64,000 bases of DNA from DATHTS01 sp965219305. Lineage in GTDB: Bacteria; Acidobacteriota; Blastocatellia; Pyrinomonadales; Pyrinomonadaceae. The DNA is taken from NCBI GenBank assembly GCA_965219305.1, contig OZ244725.1:3534001-3598000 (forward strand), read 5' to 3'. Shown here piece by piece: positions 8,609 through 16,871 of this stretch (its first letter is position 1; each line of letters begins with the position of its first letter). The notes beneath the pieces are model-generated. The model was given only the letters and a program-made list of their open reading frames with translations. It was not told the DNA's origin and made no database searches. The position numbers and the translations under genes are program-made.

Positions 8609-8620
8609 GGAACACAAAAA

Positions 8621-11143
8621 ATGTCTAACTTTTCATTAGTAAACAATATTTCATCAGCGTCAGCACAAAGCAAATTGTCTGGCACATCTGGAAAACTTAA
8701 CCAAACCTTACAACGCTTGTCGTCAGGTTTGCGTATCAACAAATCGGGCGATGACGCTGCCGGCTTAGCAATTGCTAACGCTTTCCGCAGCGACATCTCG
8801 GTTTTATCACAAGGCGTTCGCAACGCAAACGACGGACTTACGGGTTTGCAAATTGTTGACGGCGGATTAAATACGATTTCCGGTCTGCTCGACCGCGCGG
8901 CTTCTTTGGCGGCACAGTCGGCTTCGGGAACTTTTTCTGGTAACCGCGACACGCTGCAAAGCGAATTAAGCAAGGTTACATCTGAAATTACGCGCCAAGC
9001 CAAAAATATCGGCTTAGCGAGTACCGGCGGAGACGAAGCACGCTTTAATAAAGCACTCAGTGTCTTCATCGGCGGCGGCGTTGATGCCAGCGGAAGCACA
9101 AATACGGTTTCCATTAACCTTTCAGGCGCAAACAATCAAGTTGATGCTACCGGTCTCGGACTTGCAAATCTGAACATCGGCGCAACCTCGATTCCGACAA
9201 GTGCAACCAGCTTTACGGCTGCCGCCGCAGTCGGTCTCAACACTTCATCAAATGGTGTTTCGGCAACGAAGATCACCACAAATGCTGCCAGTTCAATTGC
9301 GACGGGTGTTGCCATTACAGGTGGTGCAGTTCCGGGAAGTGAATCAATTGCCGGTGCTGAAAATCTAACATTCAATGCCGCTGACGGATCAACCTTTAGT
9401 GTTAATTTATCGGCTGGAGATACCGGTGCGGATATTGCCGATGCAATCAATAATGCAGTCGGCAATAACTTTGCCGTAGCTACATACGACACGGCGACGA
9501 AACAATTGTCTGTCTCAGCCGATTTGGCTTCAGGTCAGGATTTCTCAATCGTATCTGATCGTGCTGCCAGCGATGTCAGACAAACCGGACTCAACGGAAA
9601 GGTTGTTGATCATACGGCAAGCGTTCCTGCGTCTGCTACAACAATTACCGGAAGCACATTTTCAGGAAACCTTGCGGCTAATGAAAATTTAACCTTCACC
9701 GGTGCCGATGCCTCAACATTTAACGTCAGTTTGACGAATGGTGACACACCGGCGAGCATTGTTGCTGCAATTAACGGCGCAGCAGGCAACAATTTTGTGG
9801 AAGCCAGCTTTGATGTCGGAACAGGTCAAATATCCGTTACATCAAAACTGAGCGGAACGCCGCAGAGCTTCTCCGTTTCATCGGATCAAGCTCCCGCTGC
9901 TAACCAAACAGGACTTACCGGAAACGTAACTTATACGCCGACTGCTCCTGCGACTTCGACTGCGGCAGCCGGAAATACTTTTAGCGGATCGGCAACAGTT
10001 GCCGCTGATGAACAGTTAACGTTCACCGGAAATGACGGAAAAGTTTTCAGCATTAATGTAGCAGCCGGAAGTTCAGGTTCGGACATTGCCGCCTTGATAA
10101 ACGGCGAATCAACTAACGATTTTGTTTCAGCCAGTTTTGATTCTACGACGGGCAAACTTTCTCTCGAAGCCAACACGGCGGGAACACCGCAGAGCTTCTC
10201 CGTTTCGTCGAATCATTCAGCCAGCGATACAAAACAAACCGGACTCAACGGTGCGTCCGTATCTTATACGGCAGCAAATACGATTTCAGCCGACGAAACT
10301 TTGACCTTCCACGCCGGAAGCAAAGAATTCAAAGTTGAACTCAAACGCGGAGATTCAGCCGATGACATCATTGGAAAAATCAACGGCTCGTTAGATAACA
10401 AATACGGTATCGTTGCCAGTAAAGATGCTTCGGGAAATCTGCAAGTCAATTCCAATCTGACGGACCCGAACAGTTCTTCCTTTACTGTTACATCAAATCG
10501 CACTGCCGGCTTATCGTCCAGCGGATTGAACAACATTTCGTCAACCTATTCGCGTGCAGCGGTCACGGCAGATGAAAATCTGACTTTCTCAATCGGCGGC
10601 AATGACGTTCAGGTTGCTCTCAAGAACGGTGACACGACCGATGTAGTTTTATCGAAAATCAACTCGGCTGTCGGACAGTATGGAATTAAAGCGAGCGTCG
10701 GAGAAGGAAGCAATGCCGCGCTTAACACGATTTCCCTGACGGTTGATTACACCAATCCGAGTGCCAAAAATATCTCGGTTGCTTCGGACAGAGCGAATGT
10801 AGCGGGTTCGACCGGTTTGGACGGAGCGGCGGTAGATATTACCTTAGCGAGCGGCGGTGAAGCCGGAGCGACGGCGGCACTCGATGCTATCAAAGCGGCG
10901 GTTGCTCAACTCGGTCAGGTTCAAGGTGCGGTCGGTGCGGGTCAAAACAACCTTTCACAGGCGATTGATCTGGCATCTACGCAAATTACCAACTTCCAAG
11001 CGGCTGAATCTTCGATCCGCGATGCAGACATCGCAGCCGAAGCGTCCAACTTAGCCCGTTTGAATACTTTGCAGCAAGCCGGTGTCTCGGCGTTAGCACA
11101 AGCTAATCAATCAAGCCAGGCATTACTTTCACTGCTTCGTTAA
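8621..11143 (+). CDS. fliC: Flagellin, large form with five internal repeats
   Basis: This is the filament subunit. The N-terminus (residues 1-150) has the flagellin D0/D1 signature (LQRLSSGLRINKSGDDAAGL). The C-terminus (about 765-840) has the matching helix with IRDADIAAEASNLARLNTL and ends in SLLR. Between them lies an expanded surface region with five divergent repeats of 93-109 residues (from residue 247), each opening with an E-N/T-L-T-F motif and resembling the Flagellin_IN family. At 840 residues it is well above the 300-500 typical of many flagellins. It is expressed from its own sigma-28 promoter with a CsrA-type leader. Confidence 0.96.
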   Translation: MSNFSLVNNISSASAQSKLSGTSGKLNQTLQRLSSGLRINKSGDDAAGLAIANAFRSDISVLSQGVRNANDGLTGLQIVDGGLNTISGLLDRAASLAAQSASGTFSGNRDTLQSELSKVTSEITRQAKNIGLASTGGDEARFNKALSVFIGGGVDASGSTNTVSINLSGANNQVDATGLGLANLNIGATSIPTSATSFTAAAAVGLNTSSNGVSATKITTNAASSIATGVAITGGAVPGSESIAGAENLTFNAADGSTFSVNLSAGDTGADIADAINNAVGNNFAVATYDTATKQLSVSADLASGQDFSIVSDRAASDVRQTGLNGKVVDHTASVPASATTITGSTFSGNLAANENLTFTGADASTFNVSLTNGDTPASIVAAINGAAGNNFVEASFDVGTGQISVTSKLSGTPQSFSVSSDQAPAANQTGLTGNVTYTPTAPATSTAAAGNTFSGSATVAADEQLTFTGNDGKVFSINVAAGSSGSDIAALINGESTNDFVSASFDSTTGKLSLEANTAGTPQSFSVSSNHSASDTKQTGLNGASVSYTAANTISADETLTFHAGSKEFKVELKRGDSADDIIGKINGSLDNKYGIVASKDASGNLQVNSNLTDPNSSSFTVTSNRTAGLSSSGLNNISSTYSRAAVTADENLTFSIGGNDVQVALKNGDTTDVVLSKINSAVGQYGIKASVGEGSNAALNTISLTVDYTNPSAKNISVASDRANVAGSTGLDGAAVDITLASGGEAGATAALDAIKAAVAQLGQVQGAVGAGQNNLSQAIDLASTQITNFQAAESSIRDADIAAEASNLARLNTLQQAGVSALAQANQSSQALLSLLR
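9359..10852 (+). repeat. Five tandem Flagellin_IN-like repeats inside the flagellin gene
   Basis: ENLTF-type openings fall at codons 247, 355, 464, 559 and 652, giving periods of 108, 109, 95 and 93 residues. Each unit then shows a GD(T/S)xxxI...IN segment, a QxSVxxxL-type strand and a closing GL(N/T/D)G. The first three units are most alike; two share the phrase GTPQSFSVSS. The repeats are divergent at DNA level, so the duplication is not recent. Confidence 0.85.
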
Positions 11144-11181
11144 TAAGGTAAAAGATACTTCACTTTATCTCATAATGCACG

Positions 11182-11213
11182 GGCTAAGATTGATGTTTGC
11201 ATCGGTCTTAGCC
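11182..11213 (+). terminator. Stem-loop after the flagellin gene
   Basis: GGCTAAGATTGATG (11182-11195) pairs with CATCGGTCTTAGCC (11200-11213) through 14 base pairs, two of them G-U, around a TTTG loop. The tract after it is only weakly T-rich (TATGCGTTTTG). It may terminate partially or protect the flagellin mRNA 3' end, letting some transcription reach flaG. Confidence 0.65.
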
Positions 11214-11244
11214 TATGCGTTTTGAAAGTGAAAGGAGGTGATTT

Positions 11245-11577
11245 ATGCAAATTAATTTTCAGGATTTACCTGTCGAACAAAATGCTTTTTCCCGGCAATT
11301 AGTTCCGAACTTTGAAAAGATTCAAAGCGGACAAACGACGGACACGCAAAATATTGATTTCGTCCAAAAGGAAAATTTGAGCAAACTCGAAACGGTTTTG
11401 GCAGAAAATAATATTTCGCTGAATTTCAGCCGCGACGAGCAATCCGATCAACTGGTCGTTAAGTTGGTGGACAACACGACCGGCGAAGAGATTCGCCAAT
11501 TTCCGAATGAAGTTTCGCTGAAACTTTCTGCACTTTTTGTTAAATTGCAGGGGCAAATAATTGACGAAAAAGGATAA
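11245..11577 (+). CDS. flaG: FlaG family protein
   Basis: FlaG proteins lie between flagellin and fliD and influence filament length. The 110-residue product has a variable N-terminal half and the FlaG core in the second half: LNFSRDEQSDQLVVKLVDNT followed by TGEEIRQFPNE. The ribosome-binding site is unusually complete: AAAGGAGGTGAT at 11231-11242 pairs with nearly the whole 16S anti-Shine-Dalgarno end, 2 bases from the ATG at 11245. A hairpin separates it from flagellin, and fliD follows 62 bases on. Confidence 0.88.
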   Translation: MQINFQDLPVEQNAFSRQLVPNFEKIQSGQTTDTQNIDFVQKENLSKLETVLAENNISLNFSRDEQSDQLVVKLVDNTTGEEIRQFPNEVSLKLSALFVKLQGQIIDEKG

Positions 11578-11639
11578 TCGGAAAAAACAGTAGATGTCGG
11601 CGGTTTTCCATCGGCATTTACTAAAAAATATAAAATATT

Positions 11640-13037
11640 ATGGCAACAGTAACTTTTAGCGGAATCGGCAGCGGAATTGATTTTGATACGATTCGCGATG
11701 CAATTATCGCCCAACGCACTGTTCCGATCTCGCGGATGCAGGCGAAGGTCTCAAATTATTCAAGCCGAATTGACGCGCTCAAACAACTTAATGCTTCCGT
11801 CGCTTCATTGGCGACCGCCGCCGAAAATTTGACGAACCGCGATCTTGGAACGGGACGCAGTGCGGTAAGCGGCGATGCAACAGTCGCCGTAGCAACGGCA
11901 ACCGATAAAGCCGCGCTCGGAAATTTCAGTTTAAATGTTACGCGCCTCGCCACGACTCTTTCGCAGGCGACTCGTTCTTATGCGGCGAAAAGTTCGCCGG
12001 TTTTGGCGGACGGCGCGACGACCGCTACTTTTGAATTGCGTAAAGGCGACGTTGTTCCGGGCATTGAAGTTAAGATTGATGAAACCAATAACACGCTCGA
12101 AGGACTGCGCGACGCGATAAATTCCAAAAACGCCGGAGTAACCGCGTCAATCGTTGATTTAAAAGGCGACGGCACACAGCAGCAATTGGTTTTAACTTCA
12201 AAAGAGACGGGCGTTACGGGAAGTGTGGAATTGGTCGAAACTTCGGCGACCGGAACCGGAGCGGATTTGAATTTGAGAACGCTTAATCCGCCCGACGGTG
12301 ATCTTGCAAAACTCGACGCGGAATTTTCCGTCGGCGGTTTGACCTTGACACGTTCGAGCAACACGATTTCCGATGCCGTCGAAGGTTTGAATTTTACGCT
12401 TAAAAAAGCGGGAACTTCATCATTTAATATCACTCAGTCAAACGATGTCGAAAATAAATTAAAGGCTTTTGTTAATGCTTACAATTCCGTGCAGGATTTC
12501 GTCGCCGGACAATATCAGAAAGATTCCAAAGACCGCCCGACCGGAGTTTTAGCCGGCGATGCGACTTTTAAGAACATTCAAAGACAACTTAAAAATGTTC
12601 TCAACGAAGCCAACAATGAAAACGGCGGAAAATTCACTTCGTTGTCTCAAATCGGAATTACGACGACCGACGACGGACATCTGACTTTCGATTCAGCCGC
12701 TTACAACGAAGTTTCAAAAAACGATTCCGAAGACATTCGCGCACTTTTATTCGGCAAAACCGCCGCTCAAACCGGAGTTTTTCAAAATCTGGAAACCGTC
12801 GCCAAAGGTCTCAGCGATTCGGTTACGGGAAGCGTTCAAACATCAATCAACGGTTATCAATCGTCGGTCAAATCAATAAACGATTCGATCACTAATCGCC
12901 TCGCGGACATCGGTCGTTTGCGCGATTCTTTGACCAGAAAATTCTCTGCCGCCGATGCCGCGATCGGACAATTAAACAGCCAGCAAACTTCGCTGACCAG
13001 CATTATTAAATCGTTATCGCCGAAGGAAACTTACTAA
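11640..13037 (+). CDS. fliD: FliD, filament cap protein
   Basis: FliD caps the filament tip and folds arriving flagellin. The 465-residue protein opens with the family motif FSGIGSGIDFDTIRDAII and then a heptad-rich segment (MQAKVSNYSSRIDALKQL). It ends with the matching C-terminal coiled coil (about 400-455), where LTRKFSAADAAIGQLNSQQ is typical. The central region contains a Flagellin_IN-like segment. Length is in the normal range. No near-consensus sigma-28 site precedes it, so it may be read through from the flagellin promoter. Confidence 0.95.
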   Translation: MATVTFSGIGSGIDFDTIRDAIIAQRTVPISRMQAKVSNYSSRIDALKQLNASVASLATAAENLTNRDLGTGRSAVSGDATVAVATATDKAALGNFSLNVTRLATTLSQATRSYAAKSSPVLADGATTATFELRKGDVVPGIEVKIDETNNTLEGLRDAINSKNAGVTASIVDLKGDGTQQQLVLTSKETGVTGSVELVETSATGTGADLNLRTLNPPDGDLAKLDAEFSVGGLTLTRSSNTISDAVEGLNFTLKKAGTSSFNITQSNDVENKLKAFVNAYNSVQDFVAGQYQKDSKDRPTGVLAGDATFKNIQRQLKNVLNEANNENGGKFTSLSQIGITTTDDGHLTFDSAAYNEVSKNDSEDIRALLFGKTAAQTGVFQNLETVAKGLSDSVTGSVQTSINGYQSSVKSINDSITNRLADIGRLRDSLTRKFSAADAAIGQLNSQQTSLTSIIKSLSPKETY

Positions 13038-13089
13038 TACGGCGCGGATTTTTGCAATTATCTTATTGATTACTTTACCGGAATTAAAC

Positions 13090-13122
13090 AAAACGGCTTA
13101 AATTAAAGGTTTGAGCCGTTTT
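13090..13122 (+). terminator. Terminator after fliD
   Basis: AAAACGGCTTAAA (13090-13102) pairs with TTTGAGCCGTTTT (13110-13122), leaving a 7-base loop and a T-rich 3' arm. It lies 52 bases after the fliD stop and separates fliD from the fliS promoter. Confidence 0.75.
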
Positions 13123-13188
13123 AAAATAATTGATAAATTCTCTTTCAAATCTTCACAAAAATTTTCTTTTAAAAATCTCCAAAAACGC

Positions 13189-13215
13189 TCAAGAATCGTT
13201 TTCGTCTGCCGATAA
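13189..13215 (+). promoter_or_regulatory. Sigma-28 promoter for fliS
   Basis: A perfect GCCGATAA box (13208-13215) is preceded, across 11 bases, by TCAAGAAT (13189-13196), which matches the -35 consensus at 5 of 8 positions. Transcription would start near 13221, which argues that the fliS start is ATG 13257 and not the in-frame GTG at 13221. Confidence 0.65.
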
Positions 13216-13256
13216 GTTAAGTGTTGACAGCAACAGACACTAAAAGGAAAAAACAA

Positions 13257-13712
13257 ATGTACACAAAACCCAAATCACTTGCCAGCTACGGCAAAATCGC
13301 CAACACCGAAACCGATCCGATCAAACAAGTCGTAATGCTTTACGACGGAGCGATCAAATTTTTGAAACAAACCGCCGACGACATAAAGATTAACGATCTC
13401 GCCGCAAAAGCCGAACATTCCGGGCGCGCTCTGGAAATCATTTTATATATGCAGTCCATTCTGGACTTCAAACGCGGCGGAGAAGTTGCACAAACTCTCG
13501 ACAGACTTTACCTCAGCGTAACGAGAATGATTTTGCGGGCGAGCGCAGACCTCGATGCCGGACTGATGCTTCGCGCCGCCGAAATGCTCGTTCCGGTGCG
13601 CGATGCGTGGGCAGTCAATGCACAAAAAACTTCTGAAAATGTTGAATTGATGCCGCCGCCGCCGCCGGTTTATGAAAATTCTTCAGCCGCGACGATTAAC
13701 TTATCTTTCTAG
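13257..13712 (+). CDS. fliS: FliS, flagellin export chaperone
   Basis: FliS binds the flagellin C-terminus and keeps it unfolded for export. The 151-residue product is helical, with the family pattern TDPIKQVVMLYDGAIKFLKQ near residue 20 and, later, LDRLYLSVTRMILRAS. The tail after residue 125 is Pro-rich (PPPPP) and longer than usual. ATG 13257 with AAAAGG just upstream is preferred over GTG 13221, which coincides with the predicted transcription start. A fliT-like gene follows 12 bases on. Confidence 0.92.
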   Translation: MYTKPKSLASYGKIANTETDPIKQVVMLYDGAIKFLKQTADDIKINDLAAKAEHSGRALEIILYMQSILDFKRGGEVAQTLDRLYLSVTRMILRASADLDAGLMLRAAEMLVPVRDAWAVNAQKTSENVELMPPPPPVYENSSAATINLSF

Positions 13713-13724
13713 GATTAACAGAAT

Positions 13725-14168
13725 ATGTTTCAAAAAAAGAACGTCGAAAAAACTTCGGATTCGCTGATCGAATTACTCGTAGCCCAGTGCGACGATTTGG
13801 AAAAATTGCTCGCGCTGGCGCGTGAAGAAACGCTCGCCGCCCAAAATGGAAATTTTCTGTCTATTCTGGACATCGTTTCCGACCGCGAAAAGATCAGTCA
13901 ACGGCTCGAAGTTTTTCAGGAGCAGATCGGAGAATTGCGTCAAAATTTAAGCGCGAGCGAAACCGGATTTGTCCGCGACGAACTTTTTAATCACACGATA
14001 GAACTTGCCACAATGACGCTCCGGCAGGACAAAGAAACAAAACTTTTGCTCGGCGGAATGCGCGACGAAGCTCTGGAAGAATTAAGTAATCTGGATAAAT
14101 CACAGCGCGGCACGACGAAATATTTGTATCAGCAAACAAAAGGTTTGTCTTACAGCAGAAACGTCTGA
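13725..14168 (+). CDS. FliT/FlgN-like helical flagellar chaperone (putative)
   Basis: The product is 147 residues, almost wholly helical with a long amphipathic coiled-coil character, and Glu/Leu-rich. It has no membrane segment or signal peptide. In most flagellar clusters the gene behind fliS is fliT, a chaperone for the FliD cap; position and structure class fit. No diagnostic FliT motif can be read by eye, so the name is provisional. It ends 50 bases before a strong terminator, closing the fliS unit. Confidence 0.55.
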   Translation: MFQKKNVEKTSDSLIELLVAQCDDLEKLLALAREETLAAQNGNFLSILDIVSDREKISQRLEVFQEQIGELRQNLSASETGFVRDELFNHTIELATMTLRQDKETKLLLGGMRDEALEELSNLDKSQRGTTKYLYQQTKGLSYSRNV

Positions 14169-14217
14169 AGCGACGATAAATCTTAAATCTCTCAGTTTTT
14201 TCTTAGTTGACAGATAA

Positions 14218-14258
14218 AAACGGCGCAGTAAATAAAACTTTACTGCGCCGTTTTTTTT
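14218..14258 (+). terminator. Rho-independent terminator after the fliS unit
   Basis: AAACGGCGCAGTAAA (14218-14232) pairs perfectly with TTTACTGCGCCGTTT (14239-14253) over 15 bases, followed by a run of T to 14258. The A-rich 5' side lets it also act for the convergent minus-strand regulator gene ending at 14301. Confidence 0.93.
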
Positions 14259-14300
14259 GATTTAGAAGATTTCAGCAGTTTAATTCGAGATTAAATATCT

Positions 14301-15707
14301 TCAGTTATTTTGCTGGTTTTCATCCTCTATGTTTAATCGTTTGATTTTTTCGACCAAAGTCGTGCGTTTCAAATTCAATAAACGTGCGGCTTGCATTTTG
14401 TTGCCGCCCGTTTTTTCAAGCGATTGCAGTAGTAATTCCCGTTCGACCTGCGAAACGAAATCGGAAAAATCGAGTCCTTCATCGGGAAATTCCGCCGGAA
14501 CGATACTTTCATTGCTTGGAATCTGAAACAAATTCGCTTGATGAGTCAGTTCTTCGGGCAAATGCGACAATTTTACTTCCGTTTCCACGCCGGAAAAAAC
14601 GGCGGCGCGTTCCATACAGTTTTGCAGTTGGCGGACGTTGCCCGGAAAGCTGTAAGAAATCAAAGCGTGAAGCGTTTCCTCGGCGATATTTTTAATCGGC
14701 AGACCGGAAGATTTGCAAAAACGGTCGAGCAAACCTTTGGCGAGCGAAACAATATCGTCGGGACGTTCGCGCAGCGGCGGAACATTTAAATGCGCGACAT
14801 TCAAACGGTGATAAAGATCGGCGCGAAAACTTCCGTCGGCAATTTTCGCATCGAGATTCGCGCTGGTTGCGGCGATCACTCTGACATCAACTTTCACCGT
14901 TTTTGAAGAACCTAATTTTTCAAACTCGCTTTCCTGCAAAACTCTCAATAATTTCGCCTGCAAAGCGAGATTCATATCGCCGATTTCATCTAAAAACAAA
15001 GTGCCGCCGTCGGCTTGTTCAAAACGTCCTTTGCGTTCGCCCTGCGCGCCCGTAAAAGCACCTTTGACGTGACCGAACAATTCGTCTTCGAGAAGCTGTT
15101 CGGGAACCGCCGCACAGTTGAGAGCGACGAATTTGTTTTTATCGCGTCCGCTCAGATCGTGAACCATTCTGGCGATCAATTCCTTTCCCGTTCCCGTTTC
15201 GCCCGTAACCAACACATTGATCTTATACGGCGCAACCGTTTTAGCCTGTTCGAGCAGATTGAGCATTAATTCCGATTTGGCGATAATCGGCGAATTCGGA
15301 ATATCAACGACCCGCGCCGCCGCCGCTATTTTCGGCTTTGAATTTATTCGTTCGACCGCTACTTGAATCGTGCTGTTGAGATCATTCAGGGAAACGGGTT
15401 TTGTCAAAAAATCCGCTGCGCCGAGCTTCATCGCTTCGATGGCGGTTTCAATCGAGCCGTAAGCGGTTACGACCAGAAGATGTGAATCCGGGTTATATTG
15501 CTGACAAATCGGGAGCAATTCCAGACCGCTTTTGCCGGGAAGATTTATATCGGTTAACACAATATCGAATCTTTCCTTTTCGAGCAGGCTGATCGCTTTT
15601 TCAGCCGATTCCGCTCCGGTTGTGTCCAATCCCTGAAGACCGATTGATTCAAGCAGAATGTTACGCAAACGAGTATCGTCTTCGACTATCAATATCTTAG
15701 CTTTCAT
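14301..15707 (-). CDS. flrC: NtrC-family sigma-54 response regulator (FlrC/FleR-like)
   Basis: This activator opens sigma-54 promoters using ATP. Its 468 residues comprise a receiver domain (1-120, phospho-acceptor D53 in LTDINLPG) and an AAA+ domain (about 140-375) with Walker A GETGTGKE at 169-176, the sigma-54 contact loop GAFTGA at 216-221 and Walker B LFLDE at 237-241. A Fis-type helix-turn-helix closes it (GGNKMQAARLLNLKRTTL). It diverges from the flgB operon, whose sigma-54 promoter lies 240 bases away. Control of flagellar genes is inferred. No kinase gene is adjacent. Confidence 0.9.
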   Translation of the reverse strand: MKAKILIVEDDTRLRNILLESIGLQGLDTTGAESAEKAISLLEKERFDIVLTDINLPGKSGLELLPICQQYNPDSHLLVVTAYGSIETAIEAMKLGAADFLTKPVSLNDLNSTIQVAVERINSKPKIAAAARVVDIPNSPIIAKSELMLNLLEQAKTVAPYKINVLVTGETGTGKELIARMVHDLSGRDKNKFVALNCAAVPEQLLEDELFGHVKGAFTGAQGERKGRFEQADGGTLFLDEIGDMNLALQAKLLRVLQESEFEKLGSSKTVKVDVRVIAATSANLDAKIADGSFRADLYHRLNVAHLNVPPLRERPDDIVSLAKGLLDRFCKSSGLPIKNIAEETLHALISYSFPGNVRQLQNCMERAAVFSGVETEVKLSHLPEELTHQANLFQIPSNESIVPAEFPDEGLDFSDFVSQVERELLLQSLEKTGGNKMQAARLLNLKRTTLVEKIKRLNIEDENQQNN

Positions 15708-15745
15708 ATCGGGTTAATCATATCTGTAATTAGGATAAGTGAGAA

Positions 15746-15947
15746 TGACAGTTGTCAAATTCAAAAAATTCAGCAACAGACAAGGGGTTGCGGACAAGCC
15801 GCTTGGATTAAGCATAACCTTTATGAAGGTATATTGACAAGAAAAGTGTCAACAAAATGACGTTTCCAGCAAATAATTGACGATTGATTAAAGAGAAATA
15901 ATGCCGACTTACAAACAAAATGCCCGAATTTGTTGACGATTGATTAA
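15746..15947 (+). promoter_or_regulatory. Cluster of putative activator-binding boxes upstream of flgB
   Basis: The divergent intergenic region holds four related elements: palindrome TGACAGTTGTCA (15746-15757), inverted repeat TTGACAAGAAAAGTGTCAA (15834-15852), and two exact direct copies of TTGACGATTGATTAA at 15877-15891 and 15933-15947, 56 bases apart. All contain TGAC. The second direct copy abuts the sigma-54 promoter. The TTGACGAT core recurs upstream of fliL at 40367. The binding protein is inferred to be the adjacent NtrC-type regulator. Confidence 0.6.
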
Positions 15948-15962
15948 GGCACGGCTATTGCA
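15947..15962 (+). promoter_or_regulatory. Sigma-54 promoter of the flgB operon
   Basis: AGGCACGGCTATTGCA has GG at 15948-15949 and GC at 15960-15961 with exactly 10 bases between them, matching the -24/-12 consensus (TGGCAC-N5-TTGCA). Transcription would start near 15973, just ahead of the GGGAGA ribosome-binding site of flgB. Confidence 0.82.
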
Positions 15963-15989
15963 CCGCACTACGGCGGGAGACGGTTTATT

Positions 15990-16373
15990 ATGACGACGAT
16001 ACCGATGGATAACACGATTGACTTATTACAATCCTACCTCGACGTTCAAAGCCGCCGGGCGGAAGTAATTTCCGGCAACATCGCCAACGCCGATACGCCG
16101 GGTTATGTCGCCAAGGAATTAAAGTTTGAAGATTTTTTGCGCGATGCCGCCAGACAGGCAAATCTTCCGGCAAGCCAAAGGGAACGTGATTTTTCACCGA
16201 CGATGCAGGTTACCGAACGAGCATCAGGCGTGATCGGACTCGACGGCAACACGGTTGACAGCGGTCAGGAAATGGCTGAACTGGCTCAAACCGGAAGTAA
16301 TTTTAATTTCGGCGCGAAAATGCTTCAATCGCGGTTTCGTCTGCTTCGGACGGCTATTCGTGAAGGAAAATAA
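15990..16373 (+). CDS. flgB: FlgB, flagellar proximal rod protein
   Basis: FlgB is a proximal rod subunit. The 127-residue length is normal for the family. The N-terminal rod motif reads SYLDVQSRRAEVISGNIAN followed by ADTPGYVAKEL, and the C-terminal helix (MLQSRFRLLRTAIREGK) forms its partner. It is the first gene of the sigma-54-driven operon and lies 27 bases before flgC. The start at ATG 15990 follows GGGAGACGG. Confidence 0.95.
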   Translation: MTTIPMDNTIDLLQSYLDVQSRRAEVISGNIANADTPGYVAKELKFEDFLRDAARQANLPASQRERDFSPTMQVTERASGVIGLDGNTVDSGQEMAELAQTGSNFNFGAKMLQSRFRLLRTAIREGK

Positions 16374-16400
16374 GTAAAAAAACGCGTTCAATAAAAGATT

Positions 16401-16856
16401 ATGTCAGTATTTACAATTTTTAAAATTGCATCGCAGGGAATGACGGCACAACGTGAACGTCTGGAAGCGGCGGCGGCAAATCTTGCCAATGCCAACTCGA
16501 CCAGAACGGCGAACGGTTTGCCGTATCAACGCCGCGATGTCATTTTTACGGCGCAGAACGTCGGCGATAAATGGATGGAAAATGCCGCTCAAAGCGGTTT
16601 ATTGGATCAAAACGGAAATTCTTCACAAGGCGTTAAATCGGAAATCGTTCTGGCTGATCAAAACCAATTCGTGATGCAGTATCAACCCGGACACCCGGAC
16701 GCGGATGCAAACGGCTATGTCAAAATGCCGGACGTTGATCCGCTCGAAGAAACCGTCAATATGATGTCGGCGGCGCGTTCGTTTGAAGCGAACGCCACCG
16801 TTTTTAACACCGCCAAAGAATTAGCCCGCGTCAGCATAAACTTAGGCGACGCTTAG
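16401..16856 (+). CDS. flgC: FlgC, flagellar proximal rod protein
   Basis: FlgC is a proximal rod subunit. The 151-residue protein has the N-terminal motif IASQGMTAQRERLEAAAANLANANS and the family C-terminus: YVKMPDVDPLEETVNMMSAAR then FEANATVFNTAKELA. The NV-PDVDP loop is diagnostic of FlgC. The gene is in a compact run with flgB upstream and fliE 15 bases downstream. Confidence 0.95.
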   Translation: MSVFTIFKIASQGMTAQRERLEAAAANLANANSTRTANGLPYQRRDVIFTAQNVGDKWMENAAQSGLLDQNGNSSQGVKSEIVLADQNQFVMQYQPGHPDADANGYVKMPDVDPLEETVNMMSAARSFEANATVFNTAKELARVSINLGDA

Positions 16857-16871
16857 ATTTTATAAATTTCG

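Noticed and set aside
8602..9135. Minus-strand open frame of 177 codons across the flagellin start
   Set aside because: It is the shadow of the flagellin coding frame; the product is low-complexity and the plus-strand gene has unmistakable flagellin motifs.
13221..13256. GTG 13221 as an N-terminal extension of FliS
   Set aside because: It coincides with the predicted sigma-28 transcription start and lacks a ribosome-binding site, while ATG 13257 has one.
16131..16158. TAAAGTTT inside flgB as a possible internal sigma-28 promoter
   Set aside because: At the required spacing the -10 position reads GCGCGATG, a poor match, and it lies inside a rod gene expected to be early.
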